From NCBI GenBank assembly GCA_016293535.1, contig JAEDEB010000022.1, forward strand, positions 1 to 30,922: a stretch of 30,922 nt of DNA, read 5' to 3'. This DNA comes from Bacteroidales bacterium. GTDB lineage: Bacteria > Bacteroidota > Bacteroidia > Bacteroidales > UBA932. Both the position numbers and the translations under genes were made by a program. Shown here piece after piece: positions 7,233 through 15,128 of the stretch. The notes beneath the pieces are model-generated. The model had not been told where the DNA came from. It was given only the letters and a program-made list of their open reading frames with translations, and made no database searches. Within the stretch, counting starts at the first letter, position 1. The number at the start of each line of letters is the position of its first letter.

Positions 7233-7517
7233 GATTTATATGCGCTGCAGATAACTGTAAATGCGAAAAAACCTAATTTCTCCAAATTATAGAAAATCTA
7301 AATTATAAAAGCCCTTATTCTCAGCGCATTCACAAAATTTTACTTTTGTAAAAGCCTGGAATACAATAATTTATATTTTAAATAAATGGGAAATTAGTTG
7401 GTTTTGATGGCTATTATATTTTTCTAAATATGCAATAGCAATTGAAATATTTTATTACATTTTTTTCCTCACTTTTGTATTCCCTTTTTCGAGGGGTATT
7501 GGTCAAAGCAAATTCTA
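7233..7517 (+). other. AT-rich intergenic region upstream of dnaA
   Basis: This 285-base gap is much richer in A and T than its surroundings, especially 7300-7470. It holds an inverted repeat TTTTAC-TTTT-GTAAAA (7338-7353) that contains a -7-like TACTTTTG (7341-7348), and a degenerate CACTTTTG (7470-7477) closer to dnaA; neither has a TTG at the right distance. An 8-base inverted pair, ATGCGCTG (7240-7247) and CAGCGCAT (7322-7329), is within chance expectation. I found no good DnaA box (TTATCCACA-like) cluster, so an origin of replication is not supported. It most likely holds the dnaA promoter and leader. Confidence 0.5.
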
Positions 7518-8939
7518 ATGGTACAGGGAAGACACATAGAAGTCTGGAACAGATGTCTCAACGTGATTGAGAACATAGTGGAGCCGGACCAGTTCGCTAC
7601 CTGGTTCAAGCCTCTCAAGGCTCTGAGCCTGGTGGAGAACAAGCTTACCCTTGAAGTGCCCACCGAATTTTTCCGCGAATACCTCGAGACCTATTTCCTC
7701 GATGTCCTCACCAAGGTCCTCAAGAGAGAAATAGGCACCGGTGTCCAGCTCTTCTACAGGGTACGCCCCGTTCAGCATTGCGCAGCCATGGAATTTCCGG
7801 CTGCCGACGGGTATGAACCTACGAACAAGACCATCAGCGTACCGACATATTCACCTTCGGCCAATCCCGGTCCTTTTGTCTATCCGGGTGTCACAAGGGT
7901 GAAGATAAACCCTCAGCTGAACAGGAAATACTGTTTCAAGAACCTTGTGGAAGGTGAGTGCAACAAAATGGCTGTAAATGCTGCGAGGAACATTTCGGAC
8001 GCTCCGGGCAAGACCGCTTTCAACCCTCTCTTCCTCTTCGGAGGTCCGGGACTCGGCAAGACTCACATAGCCCAGTCGATAGGAATCGCCATAAAGGACA
8101 AATTCCCTGAACTCGTTGTCCTGTATGTACCTGCGAACAGGTTCAAGACCCAGTTTATGGACGCGGTCAATGTCAAGAACAAGTTCACGGATTTCCTTGC
8201 CTTCTATCAGAAGATGGATGTTCTCATTGTGGACGATATCCAGGAACTGTCGACTCCGGGTACCCAGAATGCGTTCTTCCACATCTTCAACTATCTTCAC
8301 CAGAGTGGCAAGCAGTTGATTTTTACTTCAGATCGCGCTCCTGTTGATCTTCAGAACTTCGAGGAGAGACTGCTTTCCAGACTCAAGTGGGGGCTTTCCG
8401 TGGAACTTCAGGCACCTGATTTCGCCACAAGGCTGGCAATGCTGCGTTCGCGCTGCGAGCGTGAGGGTGTCATCCTTGACGACGACGTGCTCATATATCT
8501 TGCAACGAGGATAAAGAGCAGTTTCCGTGAACTTGAGGGTGCGCTCATTTCCCTGATTGCGGCTGCTACTCTTGCGCACAAGGAAATCAGCGTCGAACTG
8601 GCAGAGCAGATTACCGGCAAGATAGTGTCGGAACCGAAGAATGACCTTACCATCGACAAGGTCCAGCGCGTCGTATGCGAATACTTCAATATCACCAGGG
8701 AAATGATGATCTCGAAGTCCCGCAAACGTCAGATAGTCCAGGCGCGTCAGATTGCGATGTATATGTCCCGCAATCTCATAAACTGCTCCCTCGCCACCAT
8801 CGGAGCCGAGAACGGCGGCAAAGACCACGCGACCGTGCTCCACGCCTGCACTACAGTTCAGGACCTTATGGCAACCGACCGCGTTTTCAAGCAGTATGTC
8901 GTCGACATACAGAAGATGCTCACCGCTGCTACCCGCTGA
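7518..8939 (+). CDS. dnaA: Chromosomal replication initiator DnaA
   Basis: DnaA binds DnaA boxes and melts the origin when bound to ATP. All four domains are present in 473 residues. Domain I is about 5-85 (IEVWNRCLNVIENIVEPDQF), used for helicase contact and self-association. A ~45-residue linker follows. The AAA+ domain starts near NRKYCFKNLVEG (135) with Walker A GGPGLGKT (175-182), Walker B MDVLIVDD (233-240), sensor I FTSDRAP (269-275) and the box VII arginine segment EERLLSRLKWGL (282-293). Domain IV ends with the DNA-binding signature GGKDHATVLHA (433-443). The ATG at 7518 gives a standard N-terminus. dnaN and recF are not adjacent, which is common in Bacteroidota. The gene is convergent with rpe, with 89 bases between stops. 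Confidence 0.97.
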   Translation: MVQGRHIEVWNRCLNVIENIVEPDQFATWFKPLKALSLVENKLTLEVPTEFFREYLETYFLDVLTKVLKREIGTGVQLFYRVRPVQHCAAMEFPAADGYEPTNKTISVPTYSPSANPGPFVYPGVTRVKINPQLNRKYCFKNLVEGECNKMAVNAARNISDAPGKTAFNPLFLFGGPGLGKTHIAQSIGIAIKDKFPELVVLYVPANRFKTQFMDAVNVKNKFTDFLAFYQKMDVLIVDDIQELSTPGTQNAFFHIFNYLHQSGKQLIFTSDRAPVDLQNFEERLLSRLKWGLSVELQAPDFATRLAMLRSRCEREGVILDDDVLIYLATRIKSSFRELEGALISLIAAATLAHKEISVELAEQITGKIVSEPKNDLTIDKVQRVVCEYFNITREMMISKSRKRQIVQARQIAMYMSRNLINCSLATIGAENGGKDHATVLHACTTVQDLMATDRVFKQYVVDIQKMLTAATR

Positions 8940-8959
8940 TTTCAGCCCTCATCCTTCTT

Positions 8960-9053
8960 CACAGTCCCCGCATTCTCATCGCACTGTCCACGCAGGGTGC
9001 TGATTCACAGTCCATGCAGGGTACTGATTCACAGTCCCCGCATGGCATTGATA
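8960..9053. repeat. Four 22-24-bp tandem repeats at the dnaA/rpe junction
   Basis: Four direct copies lie at 8960-8981, 8982-9005, 9006-9029 and 9030-9053, each beginning CACAGTCC or CACTGTCC. The rightmost copy is the coding 3' end of rpe (codons INAMRGL and the stop). The next copies, read on the minus strand, repeat this tail as ISTLHGL-stop and ISTLRGQ, so they look like tandem duplications of the rpe end out into the intergenic space. No clear rho-independent terminator is visible between the convergent genes. Confidence 0.82.
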
Positions 9054-9673
9054 GTGGACTCGGGATCGGAGCTTCTGAATACAGAGCTTCCGGCTACGAG
9101 TATCTCGGCACCAGCTTCGATAAGCAGGGGAGCGTTCTGAGGATTGATTCCTCCGTCCACCTCAATAGGGCAGCGCAGTCCTCTCCTGTCGATTTCCTCT
9201 CTTAGAGTGCGAACCCGGACGATTGTCTCTTCGATGAACTTCTGGCCGCCGAATCCGGCGAATACGGACATCAGCAGTATGAAGTCGCAGTTCTCGAGAT
9301 ATGGGAAGAGCGACTCCACCGGCTTGTCGGGATTTATGACCAGGCCAGCCTTTGCACCGTTGTTGCGTACAAGTCCGAGTATGGGCTCGGGATCATGGCA
9401 GGCTTCCAGATGAAAAGATATCATAGATGCACCGACAGCTGCGAAGCGCTCGATGTAAACCTCCGGATGACGTATCATAAGATGAACGTCCATAGGCTTT
9501 TGCGCTACTTTTGCTATTGCCTCCACTACAGGGAAACCGAATGAGATGTTGGGAACGAACATACCGTCCATGATGTCGAGATGGAATATGTCCGCATATT
9601 TGTTTACTGTTTCTACGCTTTCGCTCAGATGGAGAAAATCCGCAGCGAGCATCGATGGCGCAATCTGTATCAT
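9029..9673 (-). CDS. rpe: Ribulose-phosphate 3-epimerase
   Basis: Rpe interconverts ribulose 5-phosphate and xylulose 5-phosphate in the pentose phosphate pathway. The 214-residue length is standard for this TIM-barrel enzyme. Motifs: IAPSMLAADF (4-13), HLDIMDGMFVPNISFG (31-46) with metal-binding/catalytic residues, DVHLMI (62-67), the phosphate loop region MSVFAGFGGQKF (135-146), and EVDGGI (171-176) with the second catalytic Asp, D173. The phosphate loop reads SVFAGFGGQ where the family usually has SVNPGFGGQ, a change of two well-conserved positions. The ATG is 20 bases after the pepD stop, so it closes a birA-pepD-rpe unit. Its last codons are part of a 24-base tandem repeat that continues past the stop. 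Confidence 0.96.
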   Translation of the reverse strand: MIQIAPSMLAADFLHLSESVETVNKYADIFHLDIMDGMFVPNISFGFPVVEAIAKVAQKPMDVHLMIRHPEVYIERFAAVGASMISFHLEACHDPEPILGLVRNNGAKAGLVINPDKPVESLFPYLENCDFILLMSVFAGFGGQKFIEETIVRVRTLREEIDRRGLRCPIEVDGGINPQNAPLLIEAGAEILVAGSSVFRSSDPESTINAMRGL

Positions 9674-9693
9674 TGTCGTGAGTGTCTTTAAGC

Positions 9694-11130
9694 TTATTTG
9701 AAATTGACCACAAGATCGGTGAGCAGGGCGGTGAATTTGTCAAGGGATGCCAGCTCCAGCCTTTCGCCCGGAGCGTGGACGCCGCGAAGAGTAGGTCCTA
9801 TGGAAATCATGTCAAGGTCAGGATAAACCTCGGTGAAGAGACCGCATTCGAGTCCGGCGTGAATTGCAAGGACCTTTGGCTCAGCATTGAAGAGTTTCCT
9901 ATATGAAGCGACGCACCTGTCCCTTAATGCCGACTTCGAGGCTGGCGCCCAGCCAGGATATTCCGATTCGTGGCTGACCTCGGCTCCGGCGAGGACGAAG
10001 CAGGCCTCCACCTTCCTTCCGGCCTCGCGGCGGGAAGCGGTGACGCAACTGCGCTGGCTGGTCCCTATCCTGATTACACCAGGTTCAGTCATCTTCACAG
10101 ATGCAAGGTTTGTGGAAGTCTCGACGAAGCCCGGTATTTCCTGACTCATCGCGAGAACCCCGTGAGGCGCAGCCGCGAGTGCAGTGACAAGCCTGACGGC
10201 GCTCTGCCTGTCGATTATCCTGGTACCTTCCTGGAGAAGGTCGAGAGATGTGTCTATCCTTATGCCTGTTTCTATCGCGCCGTATTCCTCAAGTACGTTA
10301 TCGCGGAAAAGGTCAATGAGTTCGAGAGCGTCGTCAACCCTGTCCTCTGCGATGGCAAGTTCTGCAAATGCTTCACGTGCAATGGCATTGCGCTTGTTGC
10401 CTCCATCGATTCTCACGATGCCGTAATTCGTAGGCAGGAGGTCGTAGAGTATGTTCCCCAGAAGTTGTACAGCATTCGCCCTACCCTTGTTGATGTCATC
10501 GCCGCTGTGACCACCCATGCACCCGCTGATACGGAGTTTGAGAATAACGTTCCCCGCCTTGGCGTTCTTTTCGGAATAGCTGAAACGGGCAGTGGTGTCG
10601 AGTCCGCCAGCGCAACCTACGAAAATCTGTCCCTCATCCTCGGAATCGAGGTTTATCAGGGTCTTTCCGGTAAAGAACCCCGGTTTGAGAGCCATAGCTC
10701 CATCAAGTCCTGTCTCCTCCGATACGGTGAAAAGGGCTTCCAGACGACCGGTGCTGTCATTGCCCGAAAGGAGTTCGAGTGCGCAGGCCATACCTATGCC
10801 GCAGTCCGCTCCGAGAGTGGTTTCGTGCGAAACCATCCATCCATCCTCTATCACGTACGGAATAGGGTCTTTTGCGAAATCGTGGTCGATACCGGCGTTC
10901 TTCTCGCAGACCATGTCGCTGTGGCTCTGGAGCACGATAGTCGGGACATCTTCCTTCCCGGCGGACGCTTCGCGTATGATAAGTACGTTGCCGACTTCGT
11001 CCTTTTTGGATTCGAGTCCATGTTTCCGTGCGAATTCGAGCAGCCAGGCGATTATCAGCTCCTCATGTCCCGATTCCCTCGGAACCGTAGTGATTTCCTT
11101 GAATATCTCAAGTACCCTTTCCGTGTTCAT
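9694..11130 (-). CDS. pepD: Aminoacyl-histidine dipeptidase (M20 family, PepD)
   Basis: This cytosolic metallopeptidase of the M20/PepD family hydrolyses dipeptides such as Xaa-His. Length (478 residues) and motifs fit. The di-metal site residues are visible in order: QSHSDMV (68-74; H70, D72), TLGADCGIGMA (105-115; bridging D109), SEETGLDGA (137-145; general base E138/E139), NLDSEDEGQIFVGCAGG (160-176; D162) and near the end GVHAPGE (450-456; H452). The family's lid/dimerisation domain lies between about 185 and 400. It sits 33 bases after birA and 20 bases before rpe on the same strand. The long antisense reading frame over it is a codon-bias shadow. Start MNTERVLEIFKEI is typical for the family. 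Confidence 0.94.
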   Translation of the reverse strand: MNTERVLEIFKEITTVPRESGHEELIIAWLLEFARKHGLESKKDEVGNVLIIREASAGKEDVPTIVLQSHSDMVCEKNAGIDHDFAKDPIPYVIEDGWMVSHETTLGADCGIGMACALELLSGNDSTGRLEALFTVSEETGLDGAMALKPGFFTGKTLINLDSEDEGQIFVGCAGGLDTTARFSYSEKNAKAGNVILKLRISGCMGGHSGDDINKGRANAVQLLGNILYDLLPTNYGIVRIDGGNKRNAIAREAFAELAIAEDRVDDALELIDLFRDNVLEEYGAIETGIRIDTSLDLLQEGTRIIDRQSAVRLVTALAAAPHGVLAMSQEIPGFVETSTNLASVKMTEPGVIRIGTSQRSCVTASRREAGRKVEACFVLAGAEVSHESEYPGWAPASKSALRDRCVASYRKLFNAEPKVLAIHAGLECGLFTEVYPDLDMISIGPTLRGVHAPGERLELASLDKFTALLTDLVVNFK

Positions 11131-11163
11131 ATTTCCGTGTATTCTATATTATTCCGTCAATCA

Positions 11164-11811
11164 TCATGCTTCGTCCTGCGTTGTCGGGCGGCCAGTATAT
11201 AGCCGACCGGCAAATTCGCGTTCCAAGGCCGACAAAGATACTGATAAATCCAGTCTCGAACTCAGTATTTCCATCAATTTTTCAAGTTCCTCTTCAGGCT
11301 TATATGGCAAACCGTCCCTGTCTCCGGCTGTTTCGAGAAGCAGGGAAGTAGGGTTGGGCAGTTCTTCCGGAAAGGCTGTCTCGTTAAGGTCCAGTCCTAT
11401 GCCTATGATGCTGTCAGTAAGTTTCCTTCCCCTTATATGGTGCTGAATGAGCATTCCGCATATCTTTCTGTCTCCCACGTAGATGTCATTAGGCAACTTG
11501 ATCTTCGCTTCAACGCCGTAGGATGCCAGATAATCCACTATTGCGAGGGCTGTTGCCCAACTTGCCCGGGACTGTTCCCCGGCATCAGGCCCTTCATCCC
11601 CGAAGCGTTCCACCACAGTGAAAGTGAGGTTCATGCCCGCAGCGGAATGCCACTTGCGGTCCCCCTGACCGCGACCGGCATACTGCCACCGGGCTGCAAT
11701 CACTGACAAAATGTCCAAATCCGTCTCCGAGCCGCTTCTGAGCCATCTTTCGGCTTCCAGATTGGTCGAATCGATGCTGTCATGCCAGTGAATCTGCCAG
11801 TACTTTTTCAT
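11164..11811 (-). CDS. birA: Biotin--[acetyl-CoA-carboxylase] ligase (monofunctional BirA)
   Basis: The enzyme forms biotinyl-AMP and attaches biotin to the carrier lysine of carboxylases. I chose the ATG at 11811 (MKKYWQIHWHDSIDSTNLEA), giving 215 residues; the frame is open further upstream, but that part overlaps the promoter box at 11853-11860. There is no N-terminal helix-turn-helix, so it is the class I form that does not repress transcription. Motifs: DSTN (14-17), the adenylate loop YAGRGQGDRKWHS (44-56, usually GRGRxGRxW), the catalytic K105 in KLPNDI (105-110), and GDRKICGMLIQ (113-123). The short C-terminal domain follows. It is divergent from rsfS and heads a unit with pepD and rpe. 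Confidence 0.93.
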   Translation of the reverse strand: MKKYWQIHWHDSIDSTNLEAERWLRSGSETDLDILSVIAARWQYAGRGQGDRKWHSAAGMNLTFTVVERFGDEGPDAGEQSRASWATALAIVDYLASYGVEAKIKLPNDIYVGDRKICGMLIQHHIRGRKLTDSIIGIGLDLNETAFPEELPNPTSLLLETAGDRDGLPYKPEEELEKLMEILSSRLDLSVSLSALEREFAGRLYTGRPTTQDEA

Positions 11812-11837
11812 TGGAGTGAAAATTGCAAAAAGATTCC

Positions 11838-11845
11838 TAACTTTG
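11838..11845 (+). promoter_or_regulatory. Promoter -7 box for rsfS-ftsH-cdsA
   Basis: TAACTTTG matches TAnnTTTG 28 bases upstream of the TTG proposed as the rsfS start. No well-spaced TTG is seen at -33. It lies 8 bases from the oppositely oriented box for birA, so the two promoters compete for space. Confidence 0.55.
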
Positions 11846-11852
11846 TGTTTTG

Positions 11853-11860
11853 CAAATTTA
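11853..11860 (-). promoter_or_regulatory. Promoter -7 box for birA-pepD-rpe
   Basis: On the minus strand, TAAATTTG lies 42 bases upstream of the birA ATG. A second match, TATTTTTG, lies a few bases further upstream. A -33 TTG is not clear. Confidence 0.5.
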
Positions 11861-11872
11861 TCAAAAATAGCT

Positions 11873-12226
11873 TTGAAAGAGAATATCATCAAGGTCATTG
11901 CCGACGCAATGCTGGAAAAGAAAGGTCAGGATGTGGTTTCCCTGGACCTCAGGAATATCGGAACAGCAATATCCGACCATTTCATAGTCTGCAGCGCAGA
12001 CAGTACCACGAACGTGCTATCGATAGCCGACAATGTTGAATTCAGGGTCGGTGAACTCCTGGGCCGCAAGACGGTCAGGACACAGGGCCGGGAGAATGCG
12101 TTCTGGATAATCCTGGACTATGCGGATGTGGTCGTACATGTTTTCCTTACCCCTTATCGAGCCTTCTACAGGCTCGAGGACCTATGGGCAGATGCCGACA
12201 GGACCGAATTCAGTGATGTTCAGTAA
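11873..12226 (+). CDS. rsfS: Ribosomal silencing factor RsfS
   Basis: RsfS (Iojap/DUF143) binds ribosomal protein L14 and blocks subunit joining when nutrients are short. The conserved core is clear: IIKVIADAMLEKKGQDVVSL (residues 5-24), then SDHFIVCSADST, and the C-terminal WIILDYADVVVHVF and YRLEDLWADA. I propose a TTG start at 11873, giving 117 residues (MKENIIKVI...). The frame is open upstream to a GTG at 11816, but that codon lies upstream of the -7 box at 11838-11845, so transcripts from that promoter would not contain it. No ATG exists before the conserved core. It is followed by ftsH after 16 bases. Identity is sure; the exact start is not. Confidence 0.9.
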   Translation: MKENIIKVIADAMLEKKGQDVVSLDLRNIGTAISDHFIVCSADSTTNVLSIADNVEFRVGELLGRKTVRTQGRENAFWIILDYADVVVHVFLTPYRAFYRLEDLWADADRTEFSDVQ

Positions 12227-12242
12227 CCCAGTCAATTAAGTA

Positions 12243-14225
12243 ATGGCACCCAAAAAGAATAACGGCAAGAACGGGAAGATAAGGAAGATTGGCTTCAATC
12301 TCAGTTGGTTATATATATTGTTGACAGGTATCATCTTCTACCTGATGTTCGGCGGTTCGAATTCCGCTAATCCCCAAAAAATCGAATGGGACGAGGTCAA
12401 GGAGATGTTCGCTGCCGGCGATATAAAGAAGATCAATTTCATACGCAACGACTTCAAGGGCGAGATTACCATAAAGCCTGAGTGTCTCGAGAAATATGCT
12501 TCCAGGTTCGGCGGTTCTGTACCGAAGAAGTCCCCGCATTTCAATTTCCTCGTTTCGGGAAGTTTCAATGCGGAGGAAATGTTCGGAGAACTCAATGCTG
12601 CCCTTCCGGAAGGGGAGAAGGTGAAGATAGAGATAACCAACAACGACCGTTCTCTGAGCAAAGTTCTCGACTGGATAATCTTCCCTCTCATGCTCATACT
12701 GATGTATGTGTTCATGTTCAGGAGCATCGGCAGGAATGCGGGCAACGGCGGAGGAAACATCTTTTCTGTGGGCAAGTCCACCGGCAAGGTCGTCGAGAAG
12801 CCGCAGAACCCTGTTACATTCAAGGACGTGGCCGGATTGTACGGAGCAAAGGAGGAAGTTGTCGAGATTGTGGATTTCCTCAAGAATCCCAAGAAATACA
12901 CTGTACTTGGAGGCAAGATTCCAAAGGGCGCTCTTCTGGTAGGCCCTCCGGGCACGGGCAAGACTATGCTCGCCAAGGCTGTTGCCGGTGAGGCGAATGT
13001 GCCTTTCTTCAGCATTTCGGGTTCCGATTTCGTGGAAATGTTCGTTGGCGTCGGAGCCTCACGCGTCCGCGACCTCTTCCGTCAGGCCAAGGAGAAAGCT
13101 CCGTGCATCGTGTTCATAGATGAGATAGACGCAGTCGGCAGGGCACGTGGAAAGAATGCAGGCTTCTCTTCAAATGACGAGAGGGAGAATACTTTGAACC
13201 AGCTTCTTACAGAGATGGATGGATTTGATTCCAACAGTGGAGTCATCATACTTGCTGCCACCAATCGCGCCGACATACTTGACAAGGCCCTGATGAGGGC
13301 AGGACGTTTCGACAGACAGATTCATGTCGATCTCCCTGACCTTAATGAGAGAAAGGAGATTTTCGAGGTCCATACCCGCAAGCTCAAACTGGCTGAAGGC
13401 TTCGATATGGAAACCATAGCCAAGAACACTCCAGGCTTCAGCGGCGCCGACATAGCCAATGTCTGCAACGAAGCTGCTCTTACGGCGGCAAGAAGGAACA
13501 AGCCTGCCATAGAACAGCAGGATTTCCTCGATGCCGTTGACAGGATAATTGGAGGAATCGAGAGAAAGAAGACCATAATGTCCAAGGAGGAGAAGGAACT
13601 TACTGCATATCACGAGGCTGGTCATGCCGTTACCGGCTGGCTTCTGCCTTATGCCAGTCCGGTTATGAAAGTTAGCATAGTTCCTCGCGGACAGGCTCTC
13701 GGCCTCACATGGAGCCTTCCTGACGAAAGGGTGATTCAGGACAGGAATCAGCTTATGGATGAGCTCTGCGTCCTTATGGGAGGCCGCGTGGCTGAGGAAA
13801 TGGTGAGGGGAGTGCCTTGCTCAGGTGCCCTGAACGATCTGGAGCGTCTTACCCGTATGGCTTATGCAATGGTCAGCTACTATGGAATGAGTGACAAACT
13901 TGGAAATATGAGTTTCTATGACAGTACGGGTTCACGTGGCTTCGACCTTTCAAAGCCGTACAGCGAGAAGACTGCGGAAGTCATAGACTCGGAAGTGAGA
14001 AAACTCATAGATGAAATCCACGACCGTACACTCGCCATACTTTCGGAGCACAAGTCAGAGTTCGAGGAAGTTGCCAAGGAACTTATTGAAAGGGAGATGA
14101 TTATGGCTTCTGACCTCGAGCGCATTCTCGGCCCGAAGGCCGGTGTCCACGGACAGGAACGCCTTGCCGCCGGCTCGGAAACGGATGCTGAAACCAAGCA
14201 GGAGACTGAGGTCGAGGCTGAGTAA
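12243..14225 (+). CDS. ftsH: ATP-dependent zinc metalloprotease FtsH
   Basis: FtsH is a hexameric inner-membrane AAA+ protease that removes damaged membrane proteins and some regulators. In 660 residues: a basic N-terminus, TM1 at about 18-37, a periplasmic domain (38-142), TM2 at about 143-160, then the cytoplasmic part. AAA+ motifs are Walker A GPPGTGKT (234-241), the pore loop FVEMFVGVGA (263-272), Walker B IVFIDEID (289-296) and the second region of homology ATNRADILDKALMRAGRFDR (339-358). The protease site is HEAGH (457-461) with the third zinc ligand D532 in NDLE. The tail after 630 is acidic and low in complexity. Spacing to rsfS (16 bases) and cdsA (11 bases) indicates one operon. Confidence 0.97.
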   Translation: MAPKKNNGKNGKIRKIGFNLSWLYILLTGIIFYLMFGGSNSANPQKIEWDEVKEMFAAGDIKKINFIRNDFKGEITIKPECLEKYASRFGGSVPKKSPHFNFLVSGSFNAEEMFGELNAALPEGEKVKIEITNNDRSLSKVLDWIIFPLMLILMYVFMFRSIGRNAGNGGGNIFSVGKSTGKVVEKPQNPVTFKDVAGLYGAKEEVVEIVDFLKNPKKYTVLGGKIPKGALLVGPPGTGKTMLAKAVAGEANVPFFSISGSDFVEMFVGVGASRVRDLFRQAKEKAPCIVFIDEIDAVGRARGKNAGFSSNDERENTLNQLLTEMDGFDSNSGVIILAATNRADILDKALMRAGRFDRQIHVDLPDLNERKEIFEVHTRKLKLAEGFDMETIAKNTPGFSGADIANVCNEAALTAARRNKPAIEQQDFLDAVDRIIGGIERKKTIMSKEEKELTAYHEAGHAVTGWLLPYASPVMKVSIVPRGQALGLTWSLPDERVIQDRNQLMDELCVLMGGRVAEEMVRGVPCSGALNDLERLTRMAYAMVSYYGMSDKLGNMSFYDSTGSRGFDLSKPYSEKTAEVIDSEVRKLIDEIHDRTLAILSEHKSEFEEVAKELIEREMIMASDLERILGPKAGVHGQERLAAGSETDAETKQETEVEAE

Positions 14226-14236
14226 AACACCCTATT

Positions 14237-15064
14237 ATGAAAGAACTGATTACAAGAAGTCTGGCAGGACTGGCCTACCTTGCATTGATGGTAGGCTGCC
14301 TGCTTTTCTGCAAATATTCCTTCCTTTTACTGATGCTTCTGGTGGTCACCATGATGGTGATTGAATTCAACAGGATGAATATGGGAAATCTCTTTCCTGC
14401 TGCCCAGGTCCTGTCCATACTGGCATCAGTTACAGTTTTCACCCTTGTATTCTGTCATCTTGCGTTCGGAATGTCCGGCCGCTTCATTCTCCTGAGCATT
14501 GTTCCTGTCATCGGCATTTCTGTAAGCCTTCTTTTCGAAAAAGACAGATCCCATCTTCCGGATGCTCTGAGCGCCCTGGCTTCGTTTGCCTACCTAGCAG
14601 TTCCGATGGCACTGTTCAACTTCCTGGTATTCAAGGACGGAGAATATGACGGTATACTGCTGCTGTGCCTCTTCATCCTTGTCTGGATGTCTGATGTGGG
14701 AGCATACTGTTTCGGCTGTGCGCTCGGACAGAAATACGGTCCGAGATTGTGTCCGTCCATTTCTCCGAAGAAGTCATGGGTTGGTGCCATAGGAGGAGCC
14801 GCGGTTGCAATCGGTACCGGAGCCCTTATGGGCTGGATAGGCTGGCTCCCTTTCGGAATCTGGCACTGCATGGGACTCGCCCTTGTGATTGACGTGACAG
14901 GCATATTCGGTGACATGATAGAGTCAATATGGAAGAGGCATGCCGGTATCAAGGACTCTGGAAAGATAATCCCCGGCCATGGAGGCATGCTGGACAGGTT
15001 TGACAGCGCAGTGGCAGCCATTCCTGCTGCACTTTGCTATCTCGTCATTTTCGGTCTGCTTTAG
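14237..15064 (+). CDS. cdsA: Phosphatidate cytidylyltransferase (CDP-diglyceride synthase)
   Basis: CdsA makes CDP-diacylglycerol from phosphatidate and CTP, the branch point of phospholipid synthesis in the inner membrane. The 275-residue protein is strongly hydrophobic with about eight membrane segments. The family signature is complete at residues 230-256: SIWKRHAGIKDSGKI then IPGHGGMLDRFD, including the two acidic residues that bind the metal/CTP. It follows ftsH by 11 bases and ends just before a terminator-like hairpin (15070-15095). The next gene, psd, acts two steps later in the same pathway (after phosphatidylserine synthase), so the neighbourhood is functionally coherent even though psd has its own promoter. 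Confidence 0.96.
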   Translation: MKELITRSLAGLAYLALMVGCLLFCKYSFLLLMLLVVTMMVIEFNRMNMGNLFPAAQVLSILASVTVFTLVFCHLAFGMSGRFILLSIVPVIGISVSLLFEKDRSHLPDALSALASFAYLAVPMALFNFLVFKDGEYDGILLLCLFILVWMSDVGAYCFGCALGQKYGPRLCPSISPKKSWVGAIGGAAVAIGTGALMGWIGWLPFGIWHCMGLALVIDVTGIFGDMIESIWKRHAGIKDSGKIIPGHGGMLDRFDSAVAAIPAALCYLVIFGLL

Positions 15065-15069
15065 TAATC

Positions 15070-15095
15070 TTCAGGTTCGATGAACCCGAATTTTT
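15070..15095 (+). terminator. Terminator after cdsA
   Basis: TTCAGGTTC-GAT-GAACCCGAA forms a 9-position stem with one A/C mismatch, directly followed by TTTTT. It starts six bases after the cdsA stop, as expected for an intrinsic terminator of the rsfS-ftsH-cdsA unit. The T-run abuts the psd -7 box. Confidence 0.6.
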
Positions 15096-15096
15096 C

Positions 15097-15104
15097 TATC
15101 TTTG
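15097..15104 (+). promoter_or_regulatory. Promoter -7 box for psd
   Basis: TATCTTTG matches TAnnTTTG 24 bases upstream of the psd ATG at 15129. A TTC at 15076-15078 is the only candidate -33 element. The box follows the cdsA terminator T-run by one base. Confidence 0.55.
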
Positions 15105-15128
15105 CAAGACTATACAAACGCATCGACA

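Noticed and set aside
7240..7329. Inverted pair ATGCGCTG / CAGCGCAT flanking part of the dnaA upstream region as an origin or regulatory element
   Set aside because: An 8-base inverted match in a 285-base region is expected about once every one or two such regions by chance, and nothing else supports it.
8960..9053. Repeats near dnaA as a DnaA-box or iteron cluster
   Set aside because: The unit contains no DnaA-box-like core and is explained by duplication of the rpe 3' end.
9970..11202. A 410-codon open frame on the plus strand, opposite pepD and the end of birA
   Set aside because: It mirrors pepD and crosses into birA; no recognisable protein features, and both minus-strand genes are intact with catalytic residues.
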